A stretch of DNA of 26,689 bases from a virus. The notes beneath the pieces are model-generated. The model was not told the DNA's origin and did not search any database. It worked only from the letters and a program-made list of their open reading frames with translations. The stretch is taken from positions 1 through 26,689 of the IMG/VR virus record IMGVR_UViG_3300044858_000832; one strand, written 5' to 3'. How positions within the stretch are numbered: position 1 is the stretch's first letter; each line of letters begins with the position of its first letter. This document shows positions 16,401 through 23,599 of the stretch, one piece after another. The position numbers and the translations under genes are program-made.

Positions 16401-19400
16401 CATATATTGCTGGATCTGGGTTGTATTGAGCTGGTACAAGATCTCTATACTTAGTGCCTAGCATCAGTGCACCAGCTGCATGTCTTAGCGTCTGTGACAT
16501 CGGACCTTTATCAGCCATCAATCTTACCATCTCATCAGACATAGCGATGCTCATTATAGAGAACGGATTCTTAGATCCATTGAACGTAGCATCGTCTGCA
16601 AAATCCCAAGCATCATCCAGAAACTTAGACTCACCGGCTGTCTCTTGCGTCAGATTGGATATGTAAGCACGCATAGCCAGCGCCATGAATGATTTACCAT
16701 CGCTGCTTATAGGGAAAGGAGCATTTGCCATCGTATGCATATACGCAAGATATTCCTCATCTACTCTGGCACCACCTATTCTGGAAGATGCATCAGCGAG
16801 GTAATTATTCATGCCTAATGCTTTGCGATTATTGAGTAACTCATGGTGTCCGAATTCATGACGGCCAATTATATACTTCAACTCGTTCTCTAACTGACTA
16901 CCTTTATTTCCAAATTTAGGATAGGCAATCATCTTATCGTTAAGACTATAGCCACCTTCAAAAGCGTCTCCTGATAACAGTCTTTTCAGGCCAGCACCTT
17001 TAACATCAGAATTCAGCCCACCGTAAAGTTTGTCAAAATCTATATTACCACCATCTGCGAACCCTGGGGACATATTCTTAAGACGATCACGTTCGTCGTA
17101 ATGCAGTTCTTTTAGAATATTACCAAATTGAGTCTTATCATTGTCGACCAGACTTTGACGAAGCCTCTTCATAAATGGCACTAGATATCCTGTATCAGCA
17201 TTAATTCCGCTAGTTAGAAACTTATTTATCTCAGAGATCGAGTCTTTCGGGCTTTCGAAGGCAGTTTGTGTGACTAAGGCAAAAATACCTTCCAGACCAG
17301 CTTCTGTAATTATAGATTCAATGCTGTCTAGAGAGTTCGTACTGCCAATAGCTTGATAATCTCTTACATCAAAGTTCTTAAACTTGCCAGCTCTCGCCTG
17401 ATAATCTCTAGCATCAAAGAATCTGTCTTTAACCATACCTCCGTTTGCAAATGCAGGTAGCCCGGAATTGATACGCTCAAGTAAATCTTTATTCTGTGAT
17501 GTAGCTTTAGCATTTACAACGTATTCACCGTTAGATAATCTGGCTAGAATACTGTCAGAAGTTCCAGTCCCTGGCCCAGTTATGTGGCCTCCAGTTGCTC
17601 TGGCTGGCAGATTATTGCCTACCGGTGGTGAACCAGGTTTGTCTGATGCCTTATCCGGTTCTGACGATCCAGAAATATACTTGATACCATAATATAGAGC
17701 CGCTCCAATTAATGCGCCGATACCTAAGATTATTGCGCCCTTAGCCGCTCCTGTAGCAGCAGCAATTAAGACCGGCAGTGAGAATATACTAGCAATAGCT
17801 GTAATGCCAATACCCACTGTAGCTATCATCTGCCTGATATAAGGTGATGTGACACCAAATACCTGCCTAAGTTCCGTAGCTAGACCCGTAAATATGCCAC
17901 CCATTAGCGGACCTAAGTTACGCCAAGTGGTTAGAACCACATTATTAGCTGTAGCCCAGGCTGCTTGTAATTGAGCTAGAAATCCCGGACCTAAGCTAGC
18001 TGACATAGCGTTACGGATATTCTGGAACATCGTAGAAAGATCCATACCTAGCACCTTAGGTGCCAGTGCTGCAATTGTTAATGCTGTACCACCAGCTGCA
18101 ACACCTCCTGCCACTGCTTCGCCTCGTGTATAATCTGAACCTTCAACTATAGGCTTATTGGAGCCAGTGAATTCTTTTATAGCATTTCTAGGTTTTACTG
18201 TTAAGGCGTCTATATGCTCTTTTATCTTCTTGCTAATGCCGTCCCATAACTCAGCCATCTTGGTAACAAATGGATCGAACATATTTTTCTTAGCAAAATC
18301 CATAGCATACAAAAATGCATCTTTAAGGCTCTGCCAGTTAGATAACGCAAGTATCAGTGCACCAACACTAATAACGAAGACACCTATCGGACTTAACAAT
18401 ATCGGCAGTGCAAATGCAACGGCAGTGCTTACAGCCGCAAGGAGCGCATTCGTAAATAGTGCAGTCATCTGGACTGCGGCAACACCTATAAATGCACCGA
18501 TGGCTTGACCTGTCAGTGCAGACGCGATGATAGTACCATATTTAGCCCATTCAGAGGACTCACCCATCCCTTTTACAATCTCAACACCTATTTGGTATCC
18601 AGCGAAAGTACCTGCAGTACCACCTATACCAGCAAACAGAGATGTAGCACCTGCCTTGAAAGCTTGCGACGATTCATCTATTTTCTTGTTTAGGCCTTTG
18701 AGTTGTGTATTAACCTCTTGTCTCGCTGATACAAAGTCAGCAATTCTAGCCGGAGATGCTCCACGCTGTCTTGCAGTAGCTAAGTCATTATCAGCGCCAG
18801 CGAGTCTTCTTTGCAGAATTTGTTGAGACAATCTATCGGTTAGCACAGAAGCTATCTTGGTAGGTCCAGTCATTACTGTCTTCAGAACGTCTGTAGCAAT
18901 ATCGCGACCTTTCTGAAACAGAAGTGCTAGCTTAGCGATAACAGTCAGAGATCCAATCATACCGGCACTACCGCCTGGGCCGCTCCCTAGAAAACCCTTG
19001 ACGATAACATCAACAAACTCTCTGAATCCAGCAATCATACGCCTAGAGGCATCAGCCACTAACTGCTTATCAAGTATCTTCTCCATATACAGGAGTAATA
19101 CCGTGGTGTACACACCGAATGTGAATGTAGGAAGCTTCTCGCCAAATATTGGGATTAGTCTCTTTGACAACGCATGTAGTGCCAGACCTATCATTGTAGA
19201 TATTGAAGCAAATACAGGTACTTGCCAATCAGAAGGTAATGCATTAAACATGTCATGTCCAGGTACTCTAAGTTCTCTACCCCTCTTCGGACCTCTAGCA
19301 ACCTTACCTTCAGGGTCTGATTCGACCATTTTGCCGAGTTTCATATACTCGAATTTAACTTTATCCTGTATACCAAGCATCTGCTTGATAGCATGAATAA

Positions 19401-21276
19401 AGGCGCTATCTGAATTATCAAACCAGGCTCTGAAATCATTCACCATAATTTGCAAAGACTTGCCGATGCTCGTAGCCAATATTGCAGTCATTATCGAGTG
19501 AAACTTCTGAACAAAATAATCTTTAATTGATTTCAAGCTACCGACTATATCATTCAGTGAGGATTTCGCACCAGATGCTAGTGCTTCCGTAACATTCTCT
19601 GGCGTCCTAGGTTTTTCCGTTAGGCTCTGTATAAGAGCTGATAGCATATTGCCATCTTGAGTATTAGCACTATTTGTACCGACATTCCTGATACCAGACT
19701 GTATGCCGACCATCGTGAAGCCACGCCTATCTGACATCCCAGAGTCCGAATAAATTCTACCCCCAGATTGCGCTCTTTTAGTCGACGGTAGGGAGGCCTC
19801 GACATCACGCCTCTTATTGACCTCCTTTATATAGGTCTTGATTGCGTCGATGCCTTTCGAAACCCCTTTACCTATTTTCGCGAAGGAGTCACTAAGTGAA
19901 TCGAATACACCTTTAAATACACCAGCTATTACAACACCTGCTGTAACAAAGGCAGTAACTATACCCTTCACCAGTGATTTGATTGAATCCATTTCCGGAA
20001 GAAAAGAGAAGGCATCTTTAAATTTCTCTTTAACGCCTGATATGTCAAACATACTACTAAACATACCTTTAATAGCCTCAATAGCATTCCTCGCGATAGA
20101 TGGTAACTTCTCGAAGAAGTCTATGGTGTCCAACATTAGGTCAATTACAGCAATCTCAAATACAGATGCATAATGTTGTATTCTCTCCGCGAACTTACCT
20201 ATGGCTACAGCCATACTATTTATTTGTTCAGCTGGTCCACCGGTGCTGCTAAAGAACAGATTGGAGATAGCTCTGAACAGCAGCAATCCAGACGTTTGCA
20301 TATTTTGAAAAGCTTGCGCAAAAGTTACACCAACTTTCTTGAACTTAGCATCCATCACTTCTGTCTGAGCAAGAATCGCTTTGAATACATCTTCAGATGT
20401 TAGCTTACCTTCTTCACCTAACTTACGCAGATCGCCCACAGCCTTGCCCATACCCTCAGCAATAGCTCTAGCTAATGCAGGAGCATTCTCGAGTACTGCT
20501 CTAAGTTCCTCTCCAGCTAACACACCAGATGCCAGACCCTGACCTAATTGCAATATAGCACTTCTAGCTTCTTGCATAGTTGTGCCGGATACAGCTAGTG
20601 ATTTACCTATCGTAGACGTCACCCTAGCTATTTCCTTCTGGCTGACACCTAGATCCCCGCTGGCCGAAGCAATTTTGGTATATAGCGTGGCAATATCTGC
20701 TAATGGTGTGCGAGTATCAACAGCAATTCTAGTTACATCTCTAAAAGCATTAGCAAACTTAGCTGTAGAACCAGCAACTAGATTTATCTTTGTGTCAATG
20801 TTAGTCAGTATGTCGGAAAATACTGCTAGTGACGCAGCTGTACCAGATGCTATGGTGACCTTTAAGAGTGTAGATGACAGTGTACCAGTACTTCTAGCAG
20901 CTTTATCTGTTACAGAGGAAAATTCAGAAACAGATTTAGAGTAGGATTGTATTTGACCAGTAGCTTTATCTATGCCATCAGCTGTGAAAGTTGTAGGACG
21001 ACGAAGAGAATTTTTCACCTTATCGATTTCTCTACCAAGCTTTTGCACATTAGATGTAGCAGTACCAGTCGCAACCTCGGCTTTGTTACCTTTAAGATCT
21101 GCTTTGAACTTAGAGGTCGAGTCCTTAATTCTATCTACTTTCTTTTGAGCGTCATCTGAATTAATCTTTATATCTACGCTCTTTACATTATCTAAGCCTC
21201 TTAACTTGTTTCTTAATCTGTCGACGGTAGAATTAGCTTTCTTACCATCTACTAGTACTTCTAATTCTATTGACAT
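13447..21276 (-). CDS. Tape measure protein with metallopeptidase-like and glucosaminidase-like domains
   Basis: A 2609-residue tape measure protein that sets tail length and is ejected ahead of the DNA. The frame can be extended to a TTG at 21288, but GGAG lies six bases before the ATG at 21276, so I use the latter. Domains: a charged N-terminal helix (1-170); the classic tape-measure domain (~179-324, RTPLADIATLYTKIASASGD, QEARSAILQLGQGLASG); hydrophobic, membrane-like segments at ~435-462, 686-732, 876-977, 1055-1075 and 1145-1200. Repeat 1 is at 1227-1280. An HExxH region follows with HEFGH at 1473-1477 and E1507/E1508 downstream. Repeat 2 is at 1670-1725. A glucosaminidase-like domain spans ~1727-1860 (GLETGYG with E1758, NNLGN, WAEDPKYAEKL). 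Helical regions follow, then repeat 3 at 2487-2541. Terminators flank the gene on both sides. Confidence 0.95.
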   Translation of the reverse strand: MSIELEVLVDGKKANSTVDRLRNKLRGLDNVKSVDIKINSDDAQKKVDRIKDSTSKFKADLKGNKAEVATGTATSNVQKLGREIDKVKNSLRRPTTFTADGIDKATGQIQSYSKSVSEFSSVTDKAARSTGTLSSTLLKVTIASGTAASLAVFSDILTNIDTKINLVAGSTAKFANAFRDVTRIAVDTRTPLADIATLYTKIASASGDLGVSQKEIARVTSTIGKSLAVSGTTMQEARSAILQLGQGLASGVLAGEELRAVLENAPALARAIAEGMGKAVGDLRKLGEEGKLTSEDVFKAILAQTEVMDAKFKKVGVTFAQAFQNMQTSGLLLFRAISNLFFSSTGGPAEQINSMAVAIGKFAERIQHYASVFEIAVIDLMLDTIDFFEKLPSIARNAIEAIKGMFSSMFDISGVKEKFKDAFSFLPEMDSIKSLVKGIVTAFVTAGVVIAGVFKGVFDSLSDSFAKIGKGVSKGIDAIKTYIKEVNKRRDVEASLPSTKRAQSGGRIYSDSGMSDRRGFTMVGIQSGIRNVGTNSANTQDGNMLSALIQSLTEKPRTPENVTEALASGAKSSLNDIVGSLKSIKDYFVQKFHSIMTAILATSIGKSLQIMVNDFRAWFDNSDSAFIHAIKQMLGIQDKVKFEYMKLGKMVESDPEGKVARGPKRGRELRVPGHDMFNALPSDWQVPVFASISTMIGLALHALSKRLIPIFGEKLPTFTFGVYTTVLLLYMEKILDKQLVADASRRMIAGFREFVDVIVKGFLGSGPGGSAGMIGSLTVIAKLALLFQKGRDIATDVLKTVMTGPTKIASVLTDRLSQQILQRRLAGADNDLATARQRGASPARIADFVSARQEVNTQLKGLNKKIDESSQAFKAGATSLFAGIGGTAGTFAGYQIGVEIVKGMGESSEWAKYGTIIASALTGQAIGAFIGVAAVQMTALFTNALLAAVSTAVAFALPILLSPIGVFVISVGALILALSNWQSLKDAFLYAMDFAKKNMFDPFVTKMAELWDGISKKIKEHIDALTVKPRNAIKEFTGSNKPIVEGSDYTRGEAVAGGVAAGGTALTIAALAPKVLGMDLSTMFQNIRNAMSASLGPGFLAQLQAAWATANNVVLTTWRNLGPLMGGIFTGLATELRQVFGVTSPYIRQMIATVGIGITAIASIFSLPVLIAAATGAAKGAIILGIGALIGAALYYGIKYISGSSEPDKASDKPGSPPVGNNLPARATGGHITGPGTGTSDSILARLSNGEYVVNAKATSQNKDLLERINSGLPAFANGGMVKDRFFDARDYQARAGKFKNFDVRDYQAIGSTNSLDSIESIITEAGLEGIFALVTQTAFESPKDSISEINKFLTSGINADTGYLVPFMKRLRQSLVDNDKTQFGNILKELHYDERDRLKNMSPGFADGGNIDFDKLYGGLNSDVKGAGLKRLLSGDAFEGGYSLNDKMIAYPKFGNKGSQLENELKYIIGRHEFGHHELLNNRKALGMNNYLADASSRIGGARVDEEYLAYMHTMANAPFPISSDGKSFMALAMRAYISNLTQETAGESKFLDDAWDFADDATFNGSKNPFSIMSIAMSDEMVRLMADKGPMSQTLRHAAGALMLGTKYRDLVPAQYNPDPAIYGKPQHFEDNPRYKAPKFRETKFKLPFDFFEWMLRGNEGKDPEAYATGGSIKGAGTGTSDSILARLSNGEFVVNAKSTAKYQGLLEAINSGAELPGFSEGGKALFERTYRTSAERVGKTLGVSPDIILRHWGLETGYGAKIVGNNLGNMIAVGNQPSVTRGDKDANGNPKDQKFRVYKDIIEFEEDYSSLIKRRYKLALGAEEDMFKFSLGLQRGEGGRRWAEDPKYAEKLLGASVVVEKPLKPDTSGGLIDRALEAFNGVIDSMGLGGMRDRIMNAIKTAFGRTAEDSGNAIREAMSNLDLGYANNVILNTLESSGFTSSIEKIGELTGAERDELVDTLDKYTKIKDRMVAYRTAELGYQAETSEERRKLLAKVRDEAANALKPTGGIFGSAEFLRDAPDRIQNLLDKTASKKDALVPTQTKGKFTEKLDNMNFSDAVVKTFAGRGDQEFRETLKGFTKDVADNLDEWTEQSIEYHLNRFEEARDAIEAEEKKPGGGDKRVIALNQRKQRTTEKAVAPQIARAVGESLANLKWGSFIKAEARNLGIAFGSEFTSSLSGGISEVLKGNRNWMEGPESLLRTMTASFANRIIDVSVKSFVDAFMKGTFEGMISRYMASQAQSFTNIGKVFEVRKGVEFEGVGGYLKGLGANFKEFILGETPAAKEDTDGSNLRKNLEGLGFNTLNDNLPKSSRIMEKALMSTPDNIGAVLKENIASTEETLNIGNRAASDISNANIFDMEALQKADKLTNTALVEDSTMATKEALAEGNEGFAYTLSSGWTSLRGTLTSAWTDLKSVLSTAWDILKNVFNGLFGSNSTSSSVLGGASSVLGGLFGGSSIDTSDFFGSSVNTMSADWDWGGLWMANGGRVAGPGTGTSDSIAAMLSNGEYVINAASTKKFLPILSAINDGSFAKFAEGGLVSSSMSGAATLSTIDKTQMSDERKQQVFNLNITGDVSRQTKKEIMSMLPQIANGVNMHNREISYRGR
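13654..13818 (-). repeat. Tape measure module, copy 3
   Basis: Residues 2487-2541 of the tape measure read A-NGG-RVAGPGTGTSDSI, then LSNGEYVINAASTKKF, and end in FAEGG. It is homologous to the copies at 16102-16269 and 17437-17598. Motifs of this kind are frequent in phage tape measure proteins. This copy is the most divergent and lies near the C-terminus. Confidence 0.85.
16102..16269 (-). repeat. Tape measure module, copy 2
   Basis: Residues 1670-1725 read ATGGSIKGAGTGTSDSILAR, then LSNGEFVVNAKSTAKY, ending in FSEGG. It separates the HExxH region from the glucosaminidase-like domain. Confidence 0.88.
17437..17598 (-). repeat. Tape measure module, copy 1
   Basis: Residues 1227-1280 read ATGGHITGPGTGTSDSILAR, then LSNGEYVVNAKATSQNK, ending in FANGG. 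It follows the last hydrophobic cluster and precedes the HExxH region. Confidence 0.88.
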
Positions 21277-21286
21277 TGAATTCTCC

Positions 21287-21321
21287 AAAAAATACCCCCG
21301 ATGACATTTGCCATCAGGGGT
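21287..21321 (-). terminator. Intrinsic terminator immediately before the tape measure gene
   Basis: On the minus strand ACCCCTGATG, an eight-base loop and CATCGGGGGT form a 10-bp stem with one G-U pair, followed by ATTTTTT. The GGAG ribosome binding site of the tape measure gene begins at the very next base after the U-tract. Terminated transcripts therefore exclude the tape measure, while readthrough transcripts include it. Confidence 0.85.
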
Positions 21322-21322
21322 C

Positions 21323-21628
21323 TCATTTTGTTATCTTTCCAATCGGCTTTCCGTATTTCAACGCTATTCTTTCTACGAAGAAAGGTGCAGCCTGTTTAGA
21401 GCTGCCCTCGTTTAATGCTTTGATATACGGAACTGGGTTCTTTATTACAAATGTTTCTTTAGACTGTTTGGTGCTATCCCAACTCTTTTGAGCTAGGCCT
21501 GTGTCAACCGGAGTCGCAATTTTAAGTTCCGCAAGCATAGTTAACACAGTTGCAGTTGCCTTATCAGAACCAGCCTGTTTCACCTTGCTACGTAACTTAC
21601 CTATTTCAAACTCCAAGTTTTTCAACAT
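21323..21628 (-). CDS. HK97 gp10-like tail completion protein
   Basis: A 101-residue basic protein. Its ATG overlaps the stop of the frameshifted chaperone by one base (TGATG) with AGGAG seven bases upstream. It has the signature of the HK97 gp10-like (lambda Z-type) family: TPVDTG at residues 39-44, a following SW, and NPVPYIKALNEGSSKQAAPF at 64-83. Members act at the neck or tube end during head-tail joining. Usually the gene lies between the stopper and the tail terminator; here it comes after the chaperone pair and just before the tape measure. The stop codon lies against the base of the terminator hairpin. Confidence 0.75.
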   Translation of the reverse strand: MLKNLEFEIGKLRSKVKQAGSDKATATVLTMLAELKIATPVDTGLAQKSWDSTKQSKETFVIKNPVPYIKALNEGSSKQAAPFFVERIALKYGKPIGKITK

Positions 21629-22280
21629 CAGGCGTCTCCTACAATATCAGATAGTGCATCACCACCTTTAGCGCCAAGCATTTTTCTAAACAACGCTGAA
21701 TTCTTAAGTCCATTGTCTTTAGATTTGCCTTTCATAGCTGCTAATGATGGAAATATCTTTTCTCTAGAGATCTTAGCACCGCTAGCTTCGATTTGTAATG
21801 CGGCTCTGTAATCTTCTCGCCAACCCACCGGTCTCTCTTTAAAGTATAACTGCCACCCACGAAACTCTGTGTATGGCATATCACAAACCTCTTGGAAAGA
21901 ACAGCGAAGAGTATAAGCTAATTCATATAGCTCAAGATCTTCTTCGCTTAATTCGACTTTCCCGCTTTAGACAATCCAGAGTATTCCATGATACTCGCTG
22001 ACAGGGCAGAGAGGTCATCGAGGGGAAATTCCTGCAGTTCTTCCGACGTAAATTCCACAAGTTCTGGAGCGCCGAGTTTAATTACAACTTCAAGCATTCG
22101 CAGACCAGCATCATCGGAATCACCATTTTGTTCCTTAGCAAGCTTCTGAACTTCGATAACTTGCTTTGTGCTCAGCTTGAAAATCTCCACGGTCTCACCC
22201 ATGAACTTAACCTTCTTGCCAGGAGCCTGTTTGAATACACGCTTTTCCATAATTGCCTTATCTTTCTCAATTGTTAACAT
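21628..22280 (-). CDS. Tail assembly chaperone, -1 frameshift fusion (gpGT-like)
   Basis: The second reading frame (through 21628) has no start or ribosome binding site of its own for its upstream part. It is entered from the 110-aa chaperone by a -1 slip at 21963-21957. The fused product is 217 residues: the first 108 from the zero frame, then VELSEEDLELYELAY and the conserved block GWQLYFKERPVGWREDYRAA, ending in DIVGDA. In lambda the equivalent gpG and gpGT bind the tape measure and recruit tube subunits, with GT made at low percentage. Position between tube protein and tape measure fits this. An internal ATG at 21879 could start an 83-aa form, but no good Shine-Dalgarno precedes it. Confidence 0.88.
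21903..21963 (-). promoter_or_regulatory. Programmed -1 ribosomal frameshift site with downstream stem
   Basis: The heptamer G GGA AAG (21963-21957) lies in the correct zero-frame phase and is identical to the lambda G-T slippery sequence. Eight bases downstream begins an 8-bp perfect stem AGCGAAGA/TCTTCGCT (21948-21941 with 21910-21903). It encloses a second 5-bp stem AGCTA/TAGCT. The zero-frame TAA (21950-21948) touches the first stem base. Slippery site, spacer and stem all fit the textbook arrangement. Confidence 0.92.
21948..22280 (-). CDS. Tail assembly chaperone, short form (gpG-like)
   Basis: A 110-residue product ending at TAA in the zero frame. The sequence contains KRVFKQAPGKKVKFMGETVE, TKQVIEVQKLAKEQ and an acidic C-terminal half (VEFTSEELQEFPLDDLSAL), as expected of gpG-type chaperones. 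The ATG at 22280 has only AAGG at ten bases. A second in-frame ATG at 22250 has AAGG five bases upstream and would remove the first ten residues, so the true start may be 22250. It acts in the cytoplasm during tail assembly and is absent from the finished virion in studied phages. Confidence 0.85.
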   Translation of the reverse strand: MLTIEKDKAIMEKRVFKQAPGKKVKFMGETVEIFKLSTKQVIEVQKLAKEQNGDSDDAGLRMLEVVIKLGAPELVEFTSEELQEFPLDDLSALSASIMEYSGLSKAGKSN

Positions 22281-22282
22281 GA

Positions 22283-22528
22283 TTATTTAGCCTTGAAAGC
22301 TTCTTTGTGAATAAGTTGAAACTCATCTAGCTGCTTTCGCATGCCATGAAGAATTGTCAATGTACGGAAGACTTCAGACGATTTTACTTGATCACCATCG
22401 AACTCTGCAATACGTGCAGTCGTCTTTCTGATACTAATATCAATAAAACGACGCATATGTTTGGCAGTAATTCGAAGGACGTAGCCTTGAGTAAAAGGCT
22501 TATCTTTGTCGTTTTCGATATTATCCAT
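22283..22528 (-). CDS. Small charged protein between tube and chaperone genes
   Basis: An 81-residue, helix-prone, charged protein that I do not recognise. It has AGGA six bases before the ATG and ends two bases before the chaperone start. Landmarks are the basic HMRRFIDISIRKTTARI segment (about 24-40) and LHGMRKQLDEFQLIHKEAF near the C-terminus. There is no cysteine, signal peptide or membrane segment. Its place between the major tail protein and the chaperone pair suggests a tail assembly factor. This is inference from order only. Confidence 0.6.
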   Translation of the reverse strand: MDNIENDKDKPFTQGYVLRITAKHMRRFIDISIRKTTARIAEFDGDQVKSSEVFRTLTILHGMRKQLDEFQLIHKEAFKAK

Positions 22529-22545
22529 TAATTATCCTAAATATC

Positions 22546-22601
22546 GAGGGCGTGACAAGGGACTGTCATCGTTTAATGCACGCGGTCAGCAATGCACCCT
22601 C
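22546..22601 (-). other. Structured intergenic RNA candidate after the tube gene
   Basis: The 85-base gap after the major tail protein can fold: outer arms GAGGG and CCCTC (22601-22597 with 22550-22546), an inner TGACA/TGTCA hairpin, and two direct copies of AATGCAC. No U-tract follows, so it is not an intrinsic terminator. It may stabilise the 3' end of the abundant tube-protein mRNA. Confidence 0.35.
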
Positions 22602-22613
22602 AAACATCAGTTA

Positions 22614-23189
22614 TTAGGCCGTAGTGAAAGCGCCGTAGAAGTCAGATTGCACCGACAGAGTCAGGGTAGCGGTGTTCGCATCCGTCAGCTGCGGGTTGAC
22701 AAGCAGAGCTTCGATCTTACCAAGCCAGAAGAACTGGGTATTCGGCACGGTCATCACCGACGCGCCAACGGAACCATCAGCGCCGTCGGTATCAGTGTTA
22801 GCCAAGGTGAAGCGGAAGGCGTGAGTAACACCATCGGCAACAGCATTGCCCAGCAGCGTGCCAGACGCCCAATCAGCGGGTACGTAGTTAATCGTCAGCT
22901 CCAGGTTAGGAGCATCAGACTGACCTTGAACCTGCTGCGACTGAGCTTGACCGTACACAGGTACATTAACAATATTCGGAGGAGTGCCGATAGACGGGAA
23001 CTCACGAATATTATCAATCAGTTTAAAATTAGTAGCGCCGGCAGTGTCGGCTGCGGTGGTGAACTTATCATCCCACGAACCGTACACAGTAGGCGAAGCC
23101 GGTAGAGCAACGTCTGCCGAAGCGCTCGCGCCAAAATTGATTGCCAGCGTCGAATAGATACCAGCGCCAATAGAAGTAATGTGTGCCAT
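22614..23189 (-). CDS. Major tail (tube) protein
   Basis: A 191-residue beta-rich protein in the canonical slot after the tail terminator and before the chaperones. It starts MAHITSIGAGIYSTLAINF, carries NIREFPSIGTPPNIVNVPVY in the middle and a C-terminal half with LELTINYVPADW and TLTLSVQSDFYGAF, as expected of a tube-forming siphovirus tail subunit. GGAG lies ten bases before the ATG. The gene is more GC-rich than its neighbours (32 of 60 in one sampled line), a codon pattern shared with the capsid gene, fitting high expression. Subunits stack as rings around the tape measure. Confidence 0.85.
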   Translation of the reverse strand: MAHITSIGAGIYSTLAINFGASASADVALPASPTVYGSWDDKFTTAADTAGATNFKLIDNIREFPSIGTPPNIVNVPVYGQAQSQQVQGQSDAPNLELTINYVPADWASGTLLGNAVADGVTHAFRFTLANTDTDGADGSVGASVMTVPNTQFFWLGKIEALLVNPQLTDANTATLTLSVQSDFYGAFTTA

Positions 23190-23194
23190 AAAGC

Positions 23195-23599
23195 TTAGAC
23201 TCCAGAAGTGAAATAATTGAAAGGTACTGAGTAAATAGCGCGATATAAAGATGGATTATCTCTGTCCGCACCACTGAGTACCAAGTTACTAGCACCTATC
23301 TGTGTTACACCACTGCCCGTAGACAAGTGTTCTCCCACTAGAAAGGTATCTAGTGTATCTGCTATCTGAGTGACCTTGTTAGGCCCTTTACCAGCAGATA
23401 CAAATATATCTATATTTAGTATTCCGGAAACGGAGTTAATGTTAACTCCTTTACCACCCGAAATGATGTGTACCCTAATGTAGTCACCTGCTGTCTCTCC
23501 GAGAAAGTTAGATGGAAACGTAGGAATGTTCTTCGCATCCCATCTACCAGTCTTAAAGATTGAAAAGATGTCTTTTTGTATATCGGCGTATTTACCCAT
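23195..23599 (-). CDS. Tail terminator protein
   Basis: A 134-residue protein immediately upstream of the tube gene. The pattern (an N-terminal helix with YADIQKDIFSIFKTGRW, then GDYIRVHIISG, ILNIDIFVSAGKGPNKVTQI, and a late GADRDNPSLYRAIYSVPFNY) fits small ring-forming terminators of the lambda gpU / DUF4128 type. Such proteins cap the finished tube and provide the surface that joins the head. GAGG precedes the ATG by about nine bases; it follows the stopper gene directly. Confidence 0.72.
   Translation of the reverse strand: MGKYADIQKDIFSIFKTGRWDAKNIPTFPSNFLGETAGDYIRVHIISGGKGVNINSVSGILNIDIFVSAGKGPNKVTQIADTLDTFLVGEHLSTGSGVTQIGASNLVLSGADRDNPSLYRAIYSVPFNYFTSGV

Noticed and set aside
21277-21288. 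TTG start for the tape measure, four codons upstream
   Set aside because: The TTG overlaps the terminator U-tract and has no Shine-Dalgarno. GGAG is correctly spaced for the ATG at 21276.
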